DNA of 64,000 bases from Leptolinea sp. UBA5203 (lineage in GTDB: Bacteria; Chloroflexota; Anaerolineae; Anaerolineales; Anaerolineaceae): contig DHVR01000030.1 in the NCBI GenBank assembly GCA_002412765.1, positions 62,001 through 126,000 on the forward strand, read 5' to 3'. Position 1 is the first letter of the stretch. The number at the start of each line of letters is the position of its first letter. Both the position numbers and the translations under genes were made by a program. Under the pieces are notes generated by a model. That model was given only the letters and a program-made list of their open reading frames with translations. It searched no databases and had not been told where the DNA came from. Below are positions 34,538 to 44,400 of this stretch, one piece after another.

Positions 34538-34575
34538 AAAACACTCCATGTTCAATTTGGAGTGTTTTAATTTTA
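34538..34575 (+). terminator. terminator after the M32 carboxypeptidase gene
   Basis: AAAACACTCCA (34538-34548) pairs with TGGAGTGTTTT (34558-34568) across a 9-base loop and is followed by AATTTTATT. The rest of this gap holds only a REP-like palindrome. Confidence 0.85.
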
Positions 34576-34690
34576 TTCGCTTTTTCTATCCTCTGTCATG
34601 AGTAGGTGCGTTTTCAACTCACCATGCGTGGGAATTTAAATCATTTTGGTAATAGTTAACACAATCATGCATTTCTTCATTCAGTCATTT

Positions 34691-34709
34691 GGTGCGTTGA
34701 CAACGCACC
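34691..34709. repeat. REP-like palindrome GGTGCGTTG-A-CAACGCACC
   Basis: Two perfect 9-base arms around a single A. The same GGTGCGTTG core recurs inside the inverted-repeat element at 53107-53230, and a related GGTGCGTT lies at about 34604, so this is probably a dispersed extragenic palindrome. Confidence 0.55.
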
Positions 34710-34760
34710 CTTGTATCATGAAAAATGGAAAGGTGAAAAATTCAGGCTCAATTAATGATG

Positions 34761-35183
34761 TTATTCCATTCCCAGACAGCGGACCAACAGGGTGCGCACC
34801 TGCGGGTGCTGACGGTGTTCAAACAAATACACCCCCTGCCAGGTGCCCAGAGCCAGACGACCTTTTTCCACCGGGATGGTCTCACTGCATGAGGTCAGCA
34901 TGGCACGGATGTGAGAGGGCGAGTCATCACTCCCTTCCAGGGTATGTTTGTACCATGCCTGCCTTTCCGGGACCATTTTCTCCATAAACTCTTCCATGTC
35001 CAGGCGGGCGCTTGGATCATAACTTTCACTGATCAGCAACGAAGCGCTGGTATGCTGCAAGAACAAATAGCATAAGCCTTCCTGTATGCCCGATTCCCGG
35101 ATGACGCGATCGATGGCCTCCGTACAGGGGTACAATCCCTTTCCATGTGTTTGTAAGGCCAAACTTTCTTTAACCCATTGCAT
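34761..35183 (-). CDS. YjbQ/UPF0047 family protein
   Basis: A 140-residue protein matching the YjbQ family along its whole length: THGKGLYPCTEAIDRVI, YLFLQHTSASLLISESYDPSARLDMEEF (with the conserved His, Asn/Glu and Asp pocket residues), TLEGSDDSPSHIRAMLTSCSETIPV, and LALGTWQGVYLFEHR. YjbQ proteins form trimers and have weak thiamine-phosphate synthase activity; the real function is unsettled. I start at 35183 because GGGAGAG precedes this ATG; the 42-base longer frame from 35225 is unlike the family. The gene is alone and divergent from the aminotransferase gene. Confidence 0.9.
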   Translation of the reverse strand: MQWVKESLALQTHGKGLYPCTEAIDRVIRESGIQEGLCYLFLQHTSASLLISESYDPSARLDMEEFMEKMVPERQAWYKHTLEGSDDSPSHIRAMLTSCSETIPVEKGRLALGTWQGVYLFEHRQHPQVRTLLVRCLGME

Positions 35184-35271
35184 GCTTTTCTCTCCCTTTT
35201 TGGCTGAGGTTGCTAAAAACCACATCCCAGTGATATAGTATCATCGTAACTCTCATTTTAGCGGAGCTTCC

Positions 35272-36384
35272 ATGAAACTAAAACCCTTCCAACTTGAGCT
35301 CTATTTTGCAAAGTATGAATTCACCTGTCCGCATATGTTATGCGCCTCGGATTGCGAAAGCCTCAGCATTGAGGAATTACTCGTTCTTTCCGGAACCAGT
35401 CCACAAACCTTTTTGCAATCCCGCTTGGGATATACCGATTCCCAGGGCGACCCCGCCTTGCGGGAAATGATCGCGGCCGACGTCCCTGGGGTAACAGCGG
35501 AAGAGGTGGTTTTCCTTTCCGCCCCCGAAGAAGGAATTTACATCGCCTTAAATGCGCTGCTTTCTACGGGGGATCACGTCATCGTGCTTTCCCCGATCTA
35601 TGAGAGTTTGCTCAATTTGGCGGAACAAATCACCGGCAACGTCAGTTTATGGCCATTTCATATGAAAGACGGTCGATGGACGCTGGATGAAGATGAATTA
35701 TATGCCCTGGCAACACCTAAAACCAAATGCCTGATCCTCAATTTTCCGCACAACCCGACCGGCTTTCTGCCCGATCCAGCCCAGTTTAGCCGCATCCTCG
35801 AATGGGCAGCCAGCCGAGGGATACGTGTCTTCAGTGATGAGATGTACCGAGGTTTGGAGTTGAACGGCCGCAACAGGCTGCCATCGGCCGTAGAACTTAA
35901 TGACCAGGCTTTGGTCTTGAGCGGTCTTTCTAAAACGTACGGCCTGCCCGGCTTACGCGCCGGATGGCTGATTGTGAAAGATGCCGCCCTGCGTGCCGAA
36001 ATTTTGAATTGGAAACTGTACACCAGCATCTGTGCGGCCAAACCCGGCGAGGTGTTAACCCTGGCAGCCCTGCAATGCAAGGAAGTGCTGGCACAGCGTA
36101 ATCGCGAATTGATCACCCGAAACATAGCGGGCGCTGCACCATTTTTCAAGCGCTGGGACTCTCTGTTTACCTGGATTCCCCCTCAAGCCGGATCGGTAGC
36201 CCTGGTTGAAACCAAGCAGCCATCCGCCCAGGCTTTCTGCGAGCAACTGGCGCAAGCAGGTTTCTTGTTGCTGCCCAGCAGCTATATGAATTTTGGGGAT
36301 CAGCATGTGCGCTTTGGATTTGGCCGTCAAGCCTTCCTGACCAATCTACAGGCATTGGATGACTACCTGAAGGCTCACTATTAG
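35272..36384 (+). CDS. PLP-dependent aminotransferase, class I/II
   Basis: A 370-residue fold-type I aminotransferase. It shows the substrate-Asn motif NFPHNPTG, the Asp/Tyr pair binding PLP (VFSDEMYRGLE), the Schiff-base Lys in LSGLSKTYGLPGLRAGW and the C-terminal Arg in HVRFGFGR. These transfer amino groups between amino acids and 2-oxo acids. The opening LELYFAKYEFTCPHMLCASDCE is typical of a subgroup of short, uncharacterised aminotransferases, so the amino-acid preference cannot be named. About 80 bases separate it from the permease-peptidase fusion gene downstream on the same strand. Confidence 0.88.
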   Translation: MKLKPFQLELYFAKYEFTCPHMLCASDCESLSIEELLVLSGTSPQTFLQSRLGYTDSQGDPALREMIAADVPGVTAEEVVFLSAPEEGIYIALNALLSTGDHVIVLSPIYESLLNLAEQITGNVSLWPFHMKDGRWTLDEDELYALATPKTKCLILNFPHNPTGFLPDPAQFSRILEWAASRGIRVFSDEMYRGLELNGRNRLPSAVELNDQALVLSGLSKTYGLPGLRAGWLIVKDAALRAEILNWKLYTSICAAKPGEVLTLAALQCKEVLAQRNRELITRNIAGAAPFFKRWDSLFTWIPPQAGSVALVETKQPSAQAFCEQLAQAGFLLLPSSYMNFGDQHVRFGFGRQAFLTNLQALDDYLKAHY

Positions 36385-36465
36385 GAAATTGCAAAGAAAA
36401 ATCCCTGATGGTTTCAATCAACACCTCTACACCGAAATTCAGGACAAAACCGTTCAAAGGATTTT

Positions 36466-39400
36466 ATGAATCCGGAACCTGACAATAACGAGGATCAACA
36501 TACAGCCCAGGAAGCCCTGGCGCAGGCCATTGCCTGTTACAACCGTCATGACGGGTTCAATGCCCGTCAATGGGCGATTCGGGCTGCGCTGTTAAACCCC
36601 GGATTGGAAACTCCCTGGTTGCTGTTGGCGGCGCTTGTCCAGCCGACACTTGCCTTTCCTTATTTGGAAAAAGTCCTGGCCATCAATCCAAACAATCAAC
36701 GAGCCCGGCAGGGTCTGCAATGGGCACAGCAGCAATCACCCCCCAGCGAACCTTCCAACCTGCCATCCGCTCAAACCTCTCCGATGAGTGCGGCACCTGC
36801 TCCCCAAAAGAGGAGAACCGCTTTTTTCCAACTTCTGCTCAGCCGGGGACTTAGCAGCCTGCTGATTTTGTTAACGATCGCTTTCCTGACCCTTTTAGGC
36901 ATCCAGATGGCACAGCAAGGCAGCCAGCGGCTTTCCATTGATTTTGGGCAGGCCGTGTTGGATGCGCTGAACGCCACCCTGCAATACATTTTCAATCATC
37001 CGCCCACCTATTACTGGCATAAAGCCGACGTACCCGCCATTCAAGTGGTGCTGGAACTTTTTCTGCATTCCACCGGCCTGCTTCTCTTTTCCCTGCTAAT
37101 CGCTTCCAGTGTTGGCATTCTGTTTGGCATCCTGGCTGCACTGGTCCGCGCAAAGCAAGCCAAACCGGTAATTCTCTTTTTATCCATTTTAGGCATCTCT
37201 ACGCCCAGCTTTTTACTGGCCATGCTGCTGAGGATTGTCAACGTCCAGCTTTATTCCCTGTTAAACCTCTCCCATGCCATTCTGCCGCCCAGCGGATTTG
37301 GCTGGGACGGGCACATTATCATGCCGGCTATCGTCCTGGCAGCTCGGCCACTGGCGCAAATCATGCAGGTGACCTATGTTTCCATGCAGGAAGTGCTGGG
37401 TCAGGATTACATCCGTGCGGCAAAAGCGCGCGGTGCCTCCTTAAAGATTCTGATCAAAGACCATGCGCTGAAAAACATCCTGATTCCTGTGCTGACAACC
37501 ATTGGCACTTCACTTCGTTTCTCGTTGGCCAGCCTGCCGGTGGTGGAAGTCTTCTTTGTGTGGACCGGCATTGGCACCGCGGTGCTGGAAGCCATTCAAA
37601 ATCAGGTCCCCACGCTGATTACCGATTTAATGGTTTCGCTGGGGCTGCTCTTTTTGCTGGTCAACCTGATCATTGAATTGCTTTACCCACGTATTGACCC
37701 GCGCCTTCAATTTGCAGCCACCCCGGAAAAAGAAGGTGATATTCACGAATCCGGCAATACACCGTTGACTCAGATGGTGCGTGAAATCATCGCCCAATTG
37801 AAAGAAAGCTTCACCCGTCAAAAAAAGACCAAAGGAACCCCAGGTGCCCCAATCTCAACCAAGCAAGCGCTAAAGAAGAAAGCTAACGAATCTCCAGCTG
37901 CCTTCCTGGGAATGGACGACCGGCGCAAAAAAATCATTCGTAACGGGCTCTCCAACCGCACGTTGATGGTCGGCGGGCTCTTGGTTTTTGGATTTTTCCT
38001 GCTGGCCTTGTTTGGTAAAAGCTGGGCACCACGGCATCCTTTTGAAACCAACAGTATTATGACCATTGAGGGGGTGATTCAAGCGCCGCCTTTTAAACCG
38101 TCCTCGATGTTCAAATGGGGTACGGATCCCATTGGCAGAGATGTGCTTTCCCTAATCCTAAGCGGCGCGCGACAAACCTTTGCCCTGGCGGTTTTTGGTA
38201 TGCTGGCTCGCATGGTTCTGGGTGTGCTGATCGGGATGATCGCCGGATGGTGGCAGAATAGCTGGCTGGATAGATTGATCAACGCCCTGATTAATGTTTG
38301 GGCAGCCTTCCCCAGCACTTTCTTCGCCATGATCTTGATCCTGGCTTTGGGGATCGAAAAAGGCATGGGGGTTTTTGTGATAACCCTATGTGCGGTAGGC
38401 TGGGGGGAGATTGCTCAGTACGTACGCGGGCAGGTCATCCTTCAGAAACCCCTGCTGCATATTGAAGCCGCGCGTTCCATTGGAGCCCGTGCCTCCCAAT
38501 TGCTGAAAAATCACGTCTTCCCCCAAATGCTGCCTTCCTTGATTGTGCTATCCGTGATGGAAATTGGCAGTGTGCTGATGCTGCTGGCGGAATTGGGATT
38601 CCTGAATATTTTCATGGGCGGCGGCTTTCGCGCCGAAATCGGCGAGACCGGCGCCATGGTGCCGGTAGTTTACTTCTTCTCGGACGTTCCAGAATGGGGC
38701 GCCATGCTGGCCAACATCATGAACTACTGGCGCAGCAGCCCTTGGATGGCTTGGTATCCAGGATTATTCTTTTTTGCGGCTATCCTTTCTTTCAATCTGT
38801 TCGGCGAAGGATTACGTACCTTTATTGAAGAGAGCAAAATAAACATTAATCGCCTGCTGAACCGTTACTCCGTACTGGCAGGCATCATCCTGTTGATCAT
38901 TGCGATATCCAGTTTTCAAAGCAACACGCCGCTTAAAACCTACAAAGAACAATCAGCCCGATTTGATGTGCAAAATGTTCTGGAGGATATCCGCGTCCTC
39001 TCCTCTCCGCAAATGATGGGACGAGAGTCCGGCATGCCTGGGAATAAGCTGGCCGCCGATTATATTGCCCAACGCATGGAAGAAGTGGGGCTGTTTCCAG
39101 CCGGGGAACATTCCACTTATTTGCAAACAAAAAAGAACATTATCTGCCATCTGGATGCAACACCGATCCTGGAATTTATCGCCGCGGATGGGACGGTGGA
39201 AAAAACGGTGGCTTATCGCTCAGGGTTTACAGAGATGGTCCCCGGATCTCCCAGCCCAGGGGATGTAACCGCACCGGTAGTAGCTCTGGCCGTTGGACAA
39301 CACAGCGGAACCACCAGCCGGCCTTTTGTTATTCGAGATGAAAGAACGGAAGGAAAAATTGTACTGATACGCAGTGAGGAACTGTCCAGTATCAACCCCA

Positions 39401-40347
39401 GCAAGGCCGGCGGGGTGCTGGTCATCCAACCCACAGATGATTTCCTAACCCACCGTTATCTATATAGCATCCCACGCTTCCATGATTCAGAGGGAGTGCC
39501 TTATTTGAACATCACCGAAAGCCTGGCGGATTACATCCTGCAGTCGGCTGGCAGCAGCCTGGCAGAATTGGATGCGCAAGATAATCAATTGGAAATGAGT
39601 TCAGTTTGGGTCAGTTTCCCTGCGCAGCCTATGCATATGCGCATGTTTTGTACAGGGAATGAGACCGATGAATTCATTGAAGAAGTCTATAATGTGATCG
39701 GATTTATTCCGGGTGAAGATTCATCCCATGGTGGAGGTGTTTCCAACCGGGATAATCAAGTCATTCTGATCAGCGCTTATTTTGACGGTCTTGGATTTGA
39801 AGCCAATGGAAATTATTATCCAGGCGCCAATGATAACGCCAGCGGTGTGGCTATGATGTTGGAAATCGCCCGCATCCTGAAAATGGCGGATTTTCCTCCG
39901 GATAAAACCCTCCTGTTTGTAGCCTGGAACAGCGGTGAGCGACTGGAAAGCTTAAGCACGACCAGTGTGCTCAATGCCAGTACCGGGTTTGCCTTGTTAA
40001 ATACGGAAGCTGTGATTGAGTTAAGCGGAGTCGGCGGGGGGAGCGGCGAAGCTATTTCCATCTCGTCCGGAAGCAGCTATCGATTAGTCACTTTATTTGA
40101 AGAAGCCGCAAAGGAATTTAATTACCCGATCACCTCGCGTGGTACTTCACCCCATACCGGTTTAGATCAGAACAGCAGCCACGGTGGACGCACCGCGCTG
40201 ACTGCCTTTGTCAGTTGGGATGGCTCGGAAATCTGGGCTCACACTCCCTGGGATACCATCGAACAACTTAACCCGGAAGCGATTAAAAAAATCGGAGATA
40301 CCACCAGCCTGGTCATCTCGGTTATTGGCCGGGAAGATAATTATTAA
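36466..40347 (+). CDS. fusion: TPR-like, DppB-like permease, DppC-like permease, degenerate M28 peptidase domain
   Basis: A 1293-residue polypeptide. Residues 10-95 are TPR-like helices. Residues 120-425 form a DppB/OppB-type ABC permease with about six membrane helices and the EAA loop GQDYIRAAKARGASLKILIK. After a charged linker, about 500-800 form a DppC/OppC-type permease with the GTDPIGRDVLS entry motif and its own EAA loop (HIEAARSIGARASQLL). A last helix near 805-825 leads to an outside region with a PA-like segment (about 900-1000) and an M28 domain (1080-1293) keeping GANDNASG and HTPWDT. In that domain the first zinc His is Tyr (SAYFDGLG), the EE pair is GE and the DMVG-type Asp is Glu, so it may only bind peptides. 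No ATPase or binding-protein gene is nearby. A terminator follows. Confidence 0.85.
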   Translation: MNPEPDNNEDQHTAQEALAQAIACYNRHDGFNARQWAIRAALLNPGLETPWLLLAALVQPTLAFPYLEKVLAINPNNQRARQGLQWAQQQSPPSEPSNLPSAQTSPMSAAPAPQKRRTAFFQLLLSRGLSSLLILLTIAFLTLLGIQMAQQGSQRLSIDFGQAVLDALNATLQYIFNHPPTYYWHKADVPAIQVVLELFLHSTGLLLFSLLIASSVGILFGILAALVRAKQAKPVILFLSILGISTPSFLLAMLLRIVNVQLYSLLNLSHAILPPSGFGWDGHIIMPAIVLAARPLAQIMQVTYVSMQEVLGQDYIRAAKARGASLKILIKDHALKNILIPVLTTIGTSLRFSLASLPVVEVFFVWTGIGTAVLEAIQNQVPTLITDLMVSLGLLFLLVNLIIELLYPRIDPRLQFAATPEKEGDIHESGNTPLTQMVREIIAQLKESFTRQKKTKGTPGAPISTKQALKKKANESPAAFLGMDDRRKKIIRNGLSNRTLMVGGLLVFGFFLLALFGKSWAPRHPFETNSIMTIEGVIQAPPFKPSSMFKWGTDPIGRDVLSLILSGARQTFALAVFGMLARMVLGVLIGMIAGWWQNSWLDRLINALINVWAAFPSTFFAMILILALGIEKGMGVFVITLCAVGWGEIAQYVRGQVILQKPLLHIEAARSIGARASQLLKNHVFPQMLPSLIVLSVMEIGSVLMLLAELGFLNIFMGGGFRAEIGETGAMVPVVYFFSDVPEWGAMLANIMNYWRSSPWMAWYPGLFFFAAILSFNLFGEGLRTFIEESKININRLLNRYSVLAGIILLIIAISSFQSNTPLKTYKEQSARFDVQNVLEDIRVLSSPQMMGRESGMPGNKLAADYIAQRMEEVGLFPAGEHSTYLQTKKNIICHLDATPILEFIAADGTVEKTVAYRSGFTEMVPGSPSPGDVTAPVVALAVGQHSGTTSRPFVIRDERTEGKIVLIRSEELSSINPSKAGGVLVIQPTDDFLTHRYLYSIPRFHDSEGVPYLNITESLADYILQSAGSSLAELDAQDNQLEMSSVWVSFPAQPMHMRMFCTGNETDEFIEEVYNVIGFIPGEDSSHGGGVSNRDNQVILISAYFDGLGFEANGNYYPGANDNASGVAMMLEIARILKMADFPPDKTLLFVAWNSGERLESLSTTSVLNASTGFALLNTEAVIELSGVGGGSGEAISISSGSSYRLVTLFEEAAKEFNYPITSRGTSPHTGLDQNSSHGGRTALTAFVSWDGSEIWAHTPWDTIEQLNPEAIKKIGDTTSLVISVIGREDNY

Positions 40348-40349
40348 AA

Positions 40350-40389
40350 AGAAAACGGCACTCTCCGGGAGGAAAGTGCCGTAAAAAAG
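40350..40389. terminator. bidirectional terminator between convergent genes
   Basis: ACGGCACTCTCC (40355-40366) pairs with GGAAAGTGCCGT (40371-40382) with one mismatch and a short loop; A-runs before and after serve the minus and plus sides. It separates the fusion gene from the convergent DUF2807 gene. Confidence 0.75.
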
Positions 40390-40401
40390 AGGATGATGGT
40401 T

Positions 40402-41145
40402 CTAATAGTGGTCGCCCATGCTGGTTAGTTTTCCTAATCCGGTAATGGTTCGGTTCGTCTCCGGACTGCCATAGTAATTAATGTTTCCACCCCCACTAAT
40501 CACAACCGATAGGTCCTCTTCCACCCAAAGGTCGGAATTGCCTAATCCGCTGACGATGACCGAAGTAGTCTGACTCTGCAAGTCTTCTGCATGATAATTC
40601 CCTGCACCGGTAATATTGACCTTCTGGTTGTCTGCAACACCGGATACGGTGATATCCCCGGCGCCGCTGATCATAACATCCACGGATGTGGCCGCCAAAT
40701 CAGTGATATCCATGGAACCAAATCCGGTCAAATTTATATCCAACTTGTCCGTCACAATATCATCAGCCTTGACAGTGCCCGCGCCCAACATTTGAATACC
40801 AGCAATCTCCTGCATGGTGACGTAGTAGTTAATATCCTTGGTTGGAACGATATTGAATCCCTTTTCCACACCAATCACTAATTTATCACCCTTGATTGTT
40901 GTGGTTATTTTTGAAATTATATTCTCCTCGGCTTCAATAACCACTTTGTTCTCAGACCCCTGTACAATATGTAAATTGCCAATCCCGGAAAGAACAATCT
41001 CGGAAAAATCACCCACGGCGCGGTCTTCTTTTGTAATGACACCTGAACCTTCCGTCCGATTGATATCCACTGAAACACCACTAATCGTACATGCCATCGA
41101 CAGGATGGCTAAAATCACTAAAGTTAGAAACATCGTCTTTTTCAT
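40402..41145 (-). CDS. DUF2807 (head-GIN domain) lipoprotein
   Basis: A 247-residue exported protein. The N-terminus (MKKTMFLTLVILAILSMAC) is a lipoprotein signal with lipobox LSMAC, Cys19. The mature part is a DUF2807/'head GIN' domain built of short beta repeats with 'GxGN/GxGD' turns: LSGIGNLHIVQG, LGAGTVKADDI, TGFGSMDITDL, SGAGDITVSGV, TGAGNYHAEDL, SGLGNSDLWV, SGGGNINYYG. The fold is a beta helix, and many members sit on the cell surface; function is unknown. GAGGAA precedes the ATG. The gene is alone, divergent from the diguanylate cyclase. Confidence 0.9.
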   Translation of the reverse strand: MKKTMFLTLVILAILSMACTISGVSVDINRTEGSGVITKEDRAVGDFSEIVLSGIGNLHIVQGSENKVVIEAEENIISKITTTIKGDKLVIGVEKGFNIVPTKDINYYVTMQEIAGIQMLGAGTVKADDIVTDKLDINLTGFGSMDITDLAATSVDVMISGAGDITVSGVADNQKVNITGAGNYHAEDLQSQTTSVIVSGLGNSDLWVEEDLSVVISGGGNINYYGSPETNRTITGLGKLTSMGDHY

Positions 41146-41485
41146 AGTTTATTCCTCATCTAAACGTTTACCTATTTTCACTTCATATACGGATCGAGTT
41201 CTCCAAAGGTTGCAATTTACTACGAGAATGGCTTTTTCAGGTTATATGAGAGCCTGTCTTGTAAACGGCACCAATTTTTTCTACATAAAGGTTCTTATCA
41301 TCGAAATTTGATAAAACGGTTAAAGTCTACGGAAAAATCTTTGGATAAAACTATCCACACAACCCTTTTTTATGGTTTTTTCACGCTCCCGATAGTATTT
41401 TTAAACTACTTGTGTCATAATTAACATTTACCAAACTAAGTACATTCTAGGATACCTTAACTGATTTTATGGAAGCCTGGTTTTG
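41146..41485. other. intergenic region between divergent DUF2807 and diguanylate cyclase genes
   Basis: About 340 AT-rich bases that must hold both promoters. TGGATA-AAAC-TATCCA at 41342-41357 is a perfect dyad that includes a one-mismatch DnaA box (CTATCCACA, 41351-41359). No riboswitch motif, RNA gene or coding frame was recognised. Confidence 0.4.
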
Positions 41486-44400
41486 ATGACTCAACTTGCG
41501 CACATTGCAGCACCCGTGGAAAGACTTCTGATCTTTCAAGCCTTCAATCAACAGCACACATCTTCTTTTCGGGATGAATTGCATTGTTTGCTCAATTCAA
41601 AAAACAGTTTGTCCGATCCCGTAATTGGGATTCATTTCGCATCTTCGTTGGGATTCAGCTTTCTACCCCATCATTTCTTATTCCAGGAATGCACTAACAC
41701 GCCTGAGTATTATCAGGACATTCTACATACCATTCATGAGATATGTAAAAAGAATACCTCAGACATTTCAGGACCTATGTGGCTAATTTTGGACATGTGT
41801 TGGATTAAACATCTGCCGAACCCCGTGGAACAACAGGAACTTTTTATCCAAGCGGTCATCCAATCTGAAGTATTAAAACGGCATCATATTGTTTTTCATT
41901 TTAACCTGGAAGTCATGGGAGGGGCCCTTGTACAACAAAGTATGCCGCTCTATCCCTATCTCTACTGGAATCAACAATTAGCTCAAAATGTTTTTTTCCA
42001 TTCCCCTGAAACCCATCCGGCCCATGTTCCCATCCATCATTGGTTATCCATGCTGGAGGAACCCTCAAATCAGGCACACTCCACTGCAATAAACGAAGCG
42101 TCCTTTCATCAAACCTATGATTGTTTTCCATATCCGGTGCTTGAAGCGGATTACAGCGAAATTATGCAATCATTAACGCAGTTAATACACGAGCAACCTA
42201 ACGATTGGCGCACTTGTCTGCATGAGGACTTCCATTTTGTCATAGAAATGCTGAAACGATTAAAGATCAAGCACGCCAATCAAACTGCGGTCCAATGGGT
42301 GGCCGCAGAACGTGAGGAGGAATTTTTTCAGCGCTTCCCATCCCAACCCTCCCATTTAGTCATCGCTTCTTTTCATGAACATCTGATTCAATTGGCAGAG
42401 GGTATTTTCCCCGCACAATTTACAATCGACCTGGATGTCATCAGTAACAAAGAATATCAAATTGTTTTGGATGTTGTTCCTCTACAACCAGGCAACTTTG
42501 ATCGGATGCTGTTAATTGCCCAGCAGAATACCAGCCAAATGGAAAAAGGACTGTTGGAATCATCCTTATACAAAATTTCCCAATTGGTTCATACCGAACG
42601 GGATATGGATTCTCTTTATGGCGCCATTCATACCATCCTAAATGGTCTGGTCAATGCCAAGAACATGTACATTGCCATTTATGATGAGGAAAAACAGAGC
42701 CTGCATTATCCCTTTCATGCCGACGAACTGGATGAATATCCTGGTCAGATTAAATTAAGAGACGGAAAAACAGAGTATGTTTTAAAGACAGGAGAAACCC
42801 TGTGGGTATCCAATGAAAAAGATGAAGAGAACATCAGGCAGGGCAAGTACAGCCGGTATGGTTCACCCTCCAGTGACTGGCTGGGTGTCCCTCTCATTAC
42901 CCAGGGTAAATCCATCGGGGTGATCACCATTCAAACCTATGATGGCAGTCGGTTAACAGAGAACGATAAATTCATCATGGAGTTTTGCTCCTCACAAATC
43001 GCTTTTGCCATTGAGAGGAAAATTGCAGAAAACCGATTGTTGCAAAACCAACAGGAGCTTTCTCAAATTCTGATGGGCAGTTCCATTCCAACCCGGGTTG
43101 TGGACAAACATAAGAAAACCACTTTATTTAATAAGGCCTATGAGAGATTTTCGGGGTTGTCAGCTGAGGAAATTCTGGATAGTAATAAAAATCCGTGGGT
43201 ACTGCTCAATCGACCTGAAGTCCCCACAATTACTGAATTGATTGCATCATCAGCATCTGAGAGTTTGATTCTTTCCCTTTACACAAACTGCGTTAAAAAG
43301 CACCCCTTGATTGACGGAGCCTATCTGAGTGAAAATTTGCGGATACAAACAAGAAATGGTCTTTATTGGGTCGATCTAACTTCATCCCCACTGAAAGACT
43401 TACAGGGAAATATTACCGGAGCCATTGAAAATGTCCAGGATATGTCTCAACGGGTAAAAGCAGAAGATGATATCCGTACCTTTAAAACCGTGGCGGATTA
43501 TGCGAATACCGGTATGTTGATTGCCAATCCGGATAAACAAATTGTTTATATCAACACATATCTGGCAAAAAAATTGGGATATACACCCGAACAACTACAT
43601 ATGAAACCAGTTAACACCTTGTTTAAAATCCATTACAACCAGATTGATGCATTGATGGAAAGAATTACAAATGACACAAACGAGCTGCGGGATATTGAAA
43701 TCAGCATGCAATCATCAGAGGATGAAAATATCCCCTTCCTTATTAATGCAGTTAAAATTGAAACCACCCTTAATCAGAAATCCCTGATCTCCTTCGCGTG
43801 TTTTAATATTTCTACACAAAAGAAACGAGAAGAAGCTTTAAATCGGTATGCAAACCGGCTTGAGATTTTACACAAAATTGATGAAGCCATTCTGGAAGCA
43901 AACACCACTGAGGAGATTGCCAGTACTGCTTTGCATATCTTCCTGCAGTTAGTGAAATTTTCTTACGCGGGTATTATTGAAATTCGCACTGAAAACAGCA
44001 TTAATCTCTATCAGGCGCATTATGATCGTGGCAGGTACACCGAAGGGAACCAGCGCAGTCTGCCGTGCTCTGCCAAACTCATGACGAGACTGTCCAAATT
44101 TGATCTTTTTATTTCCCAAGATGTTAATGAAATTACCAAGGAATTTGAAGAGGATGAAACCTTCCCGCAGCATCTATCCATTCAATCCTGCATGGTCATT
44201 CCTCTAATCGTTAAACACGATGTTATCGGACAATTTATAGTTGGATTCTCCCAGGAAAAAGCCCTCTCACCGGAAATTGTTGAAATTATCAAAGAAGTCT
44301 CCAGAATGATTTCGATTGGGATTTATCAAACCCATCTTTATGAAAAGATTGAAGAGATGGCAACCATTGACGAATTAACCGGTATTTTCAACCGACGCCA

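Noticed and set aside
41342..41359. TGGATA-AAAC-TATCCA dyad considered as a second replication control site
   Set aside because: It contains only one imperfect DnaA box; noted as a dyad in the intergenic entry but not called as an origin element.
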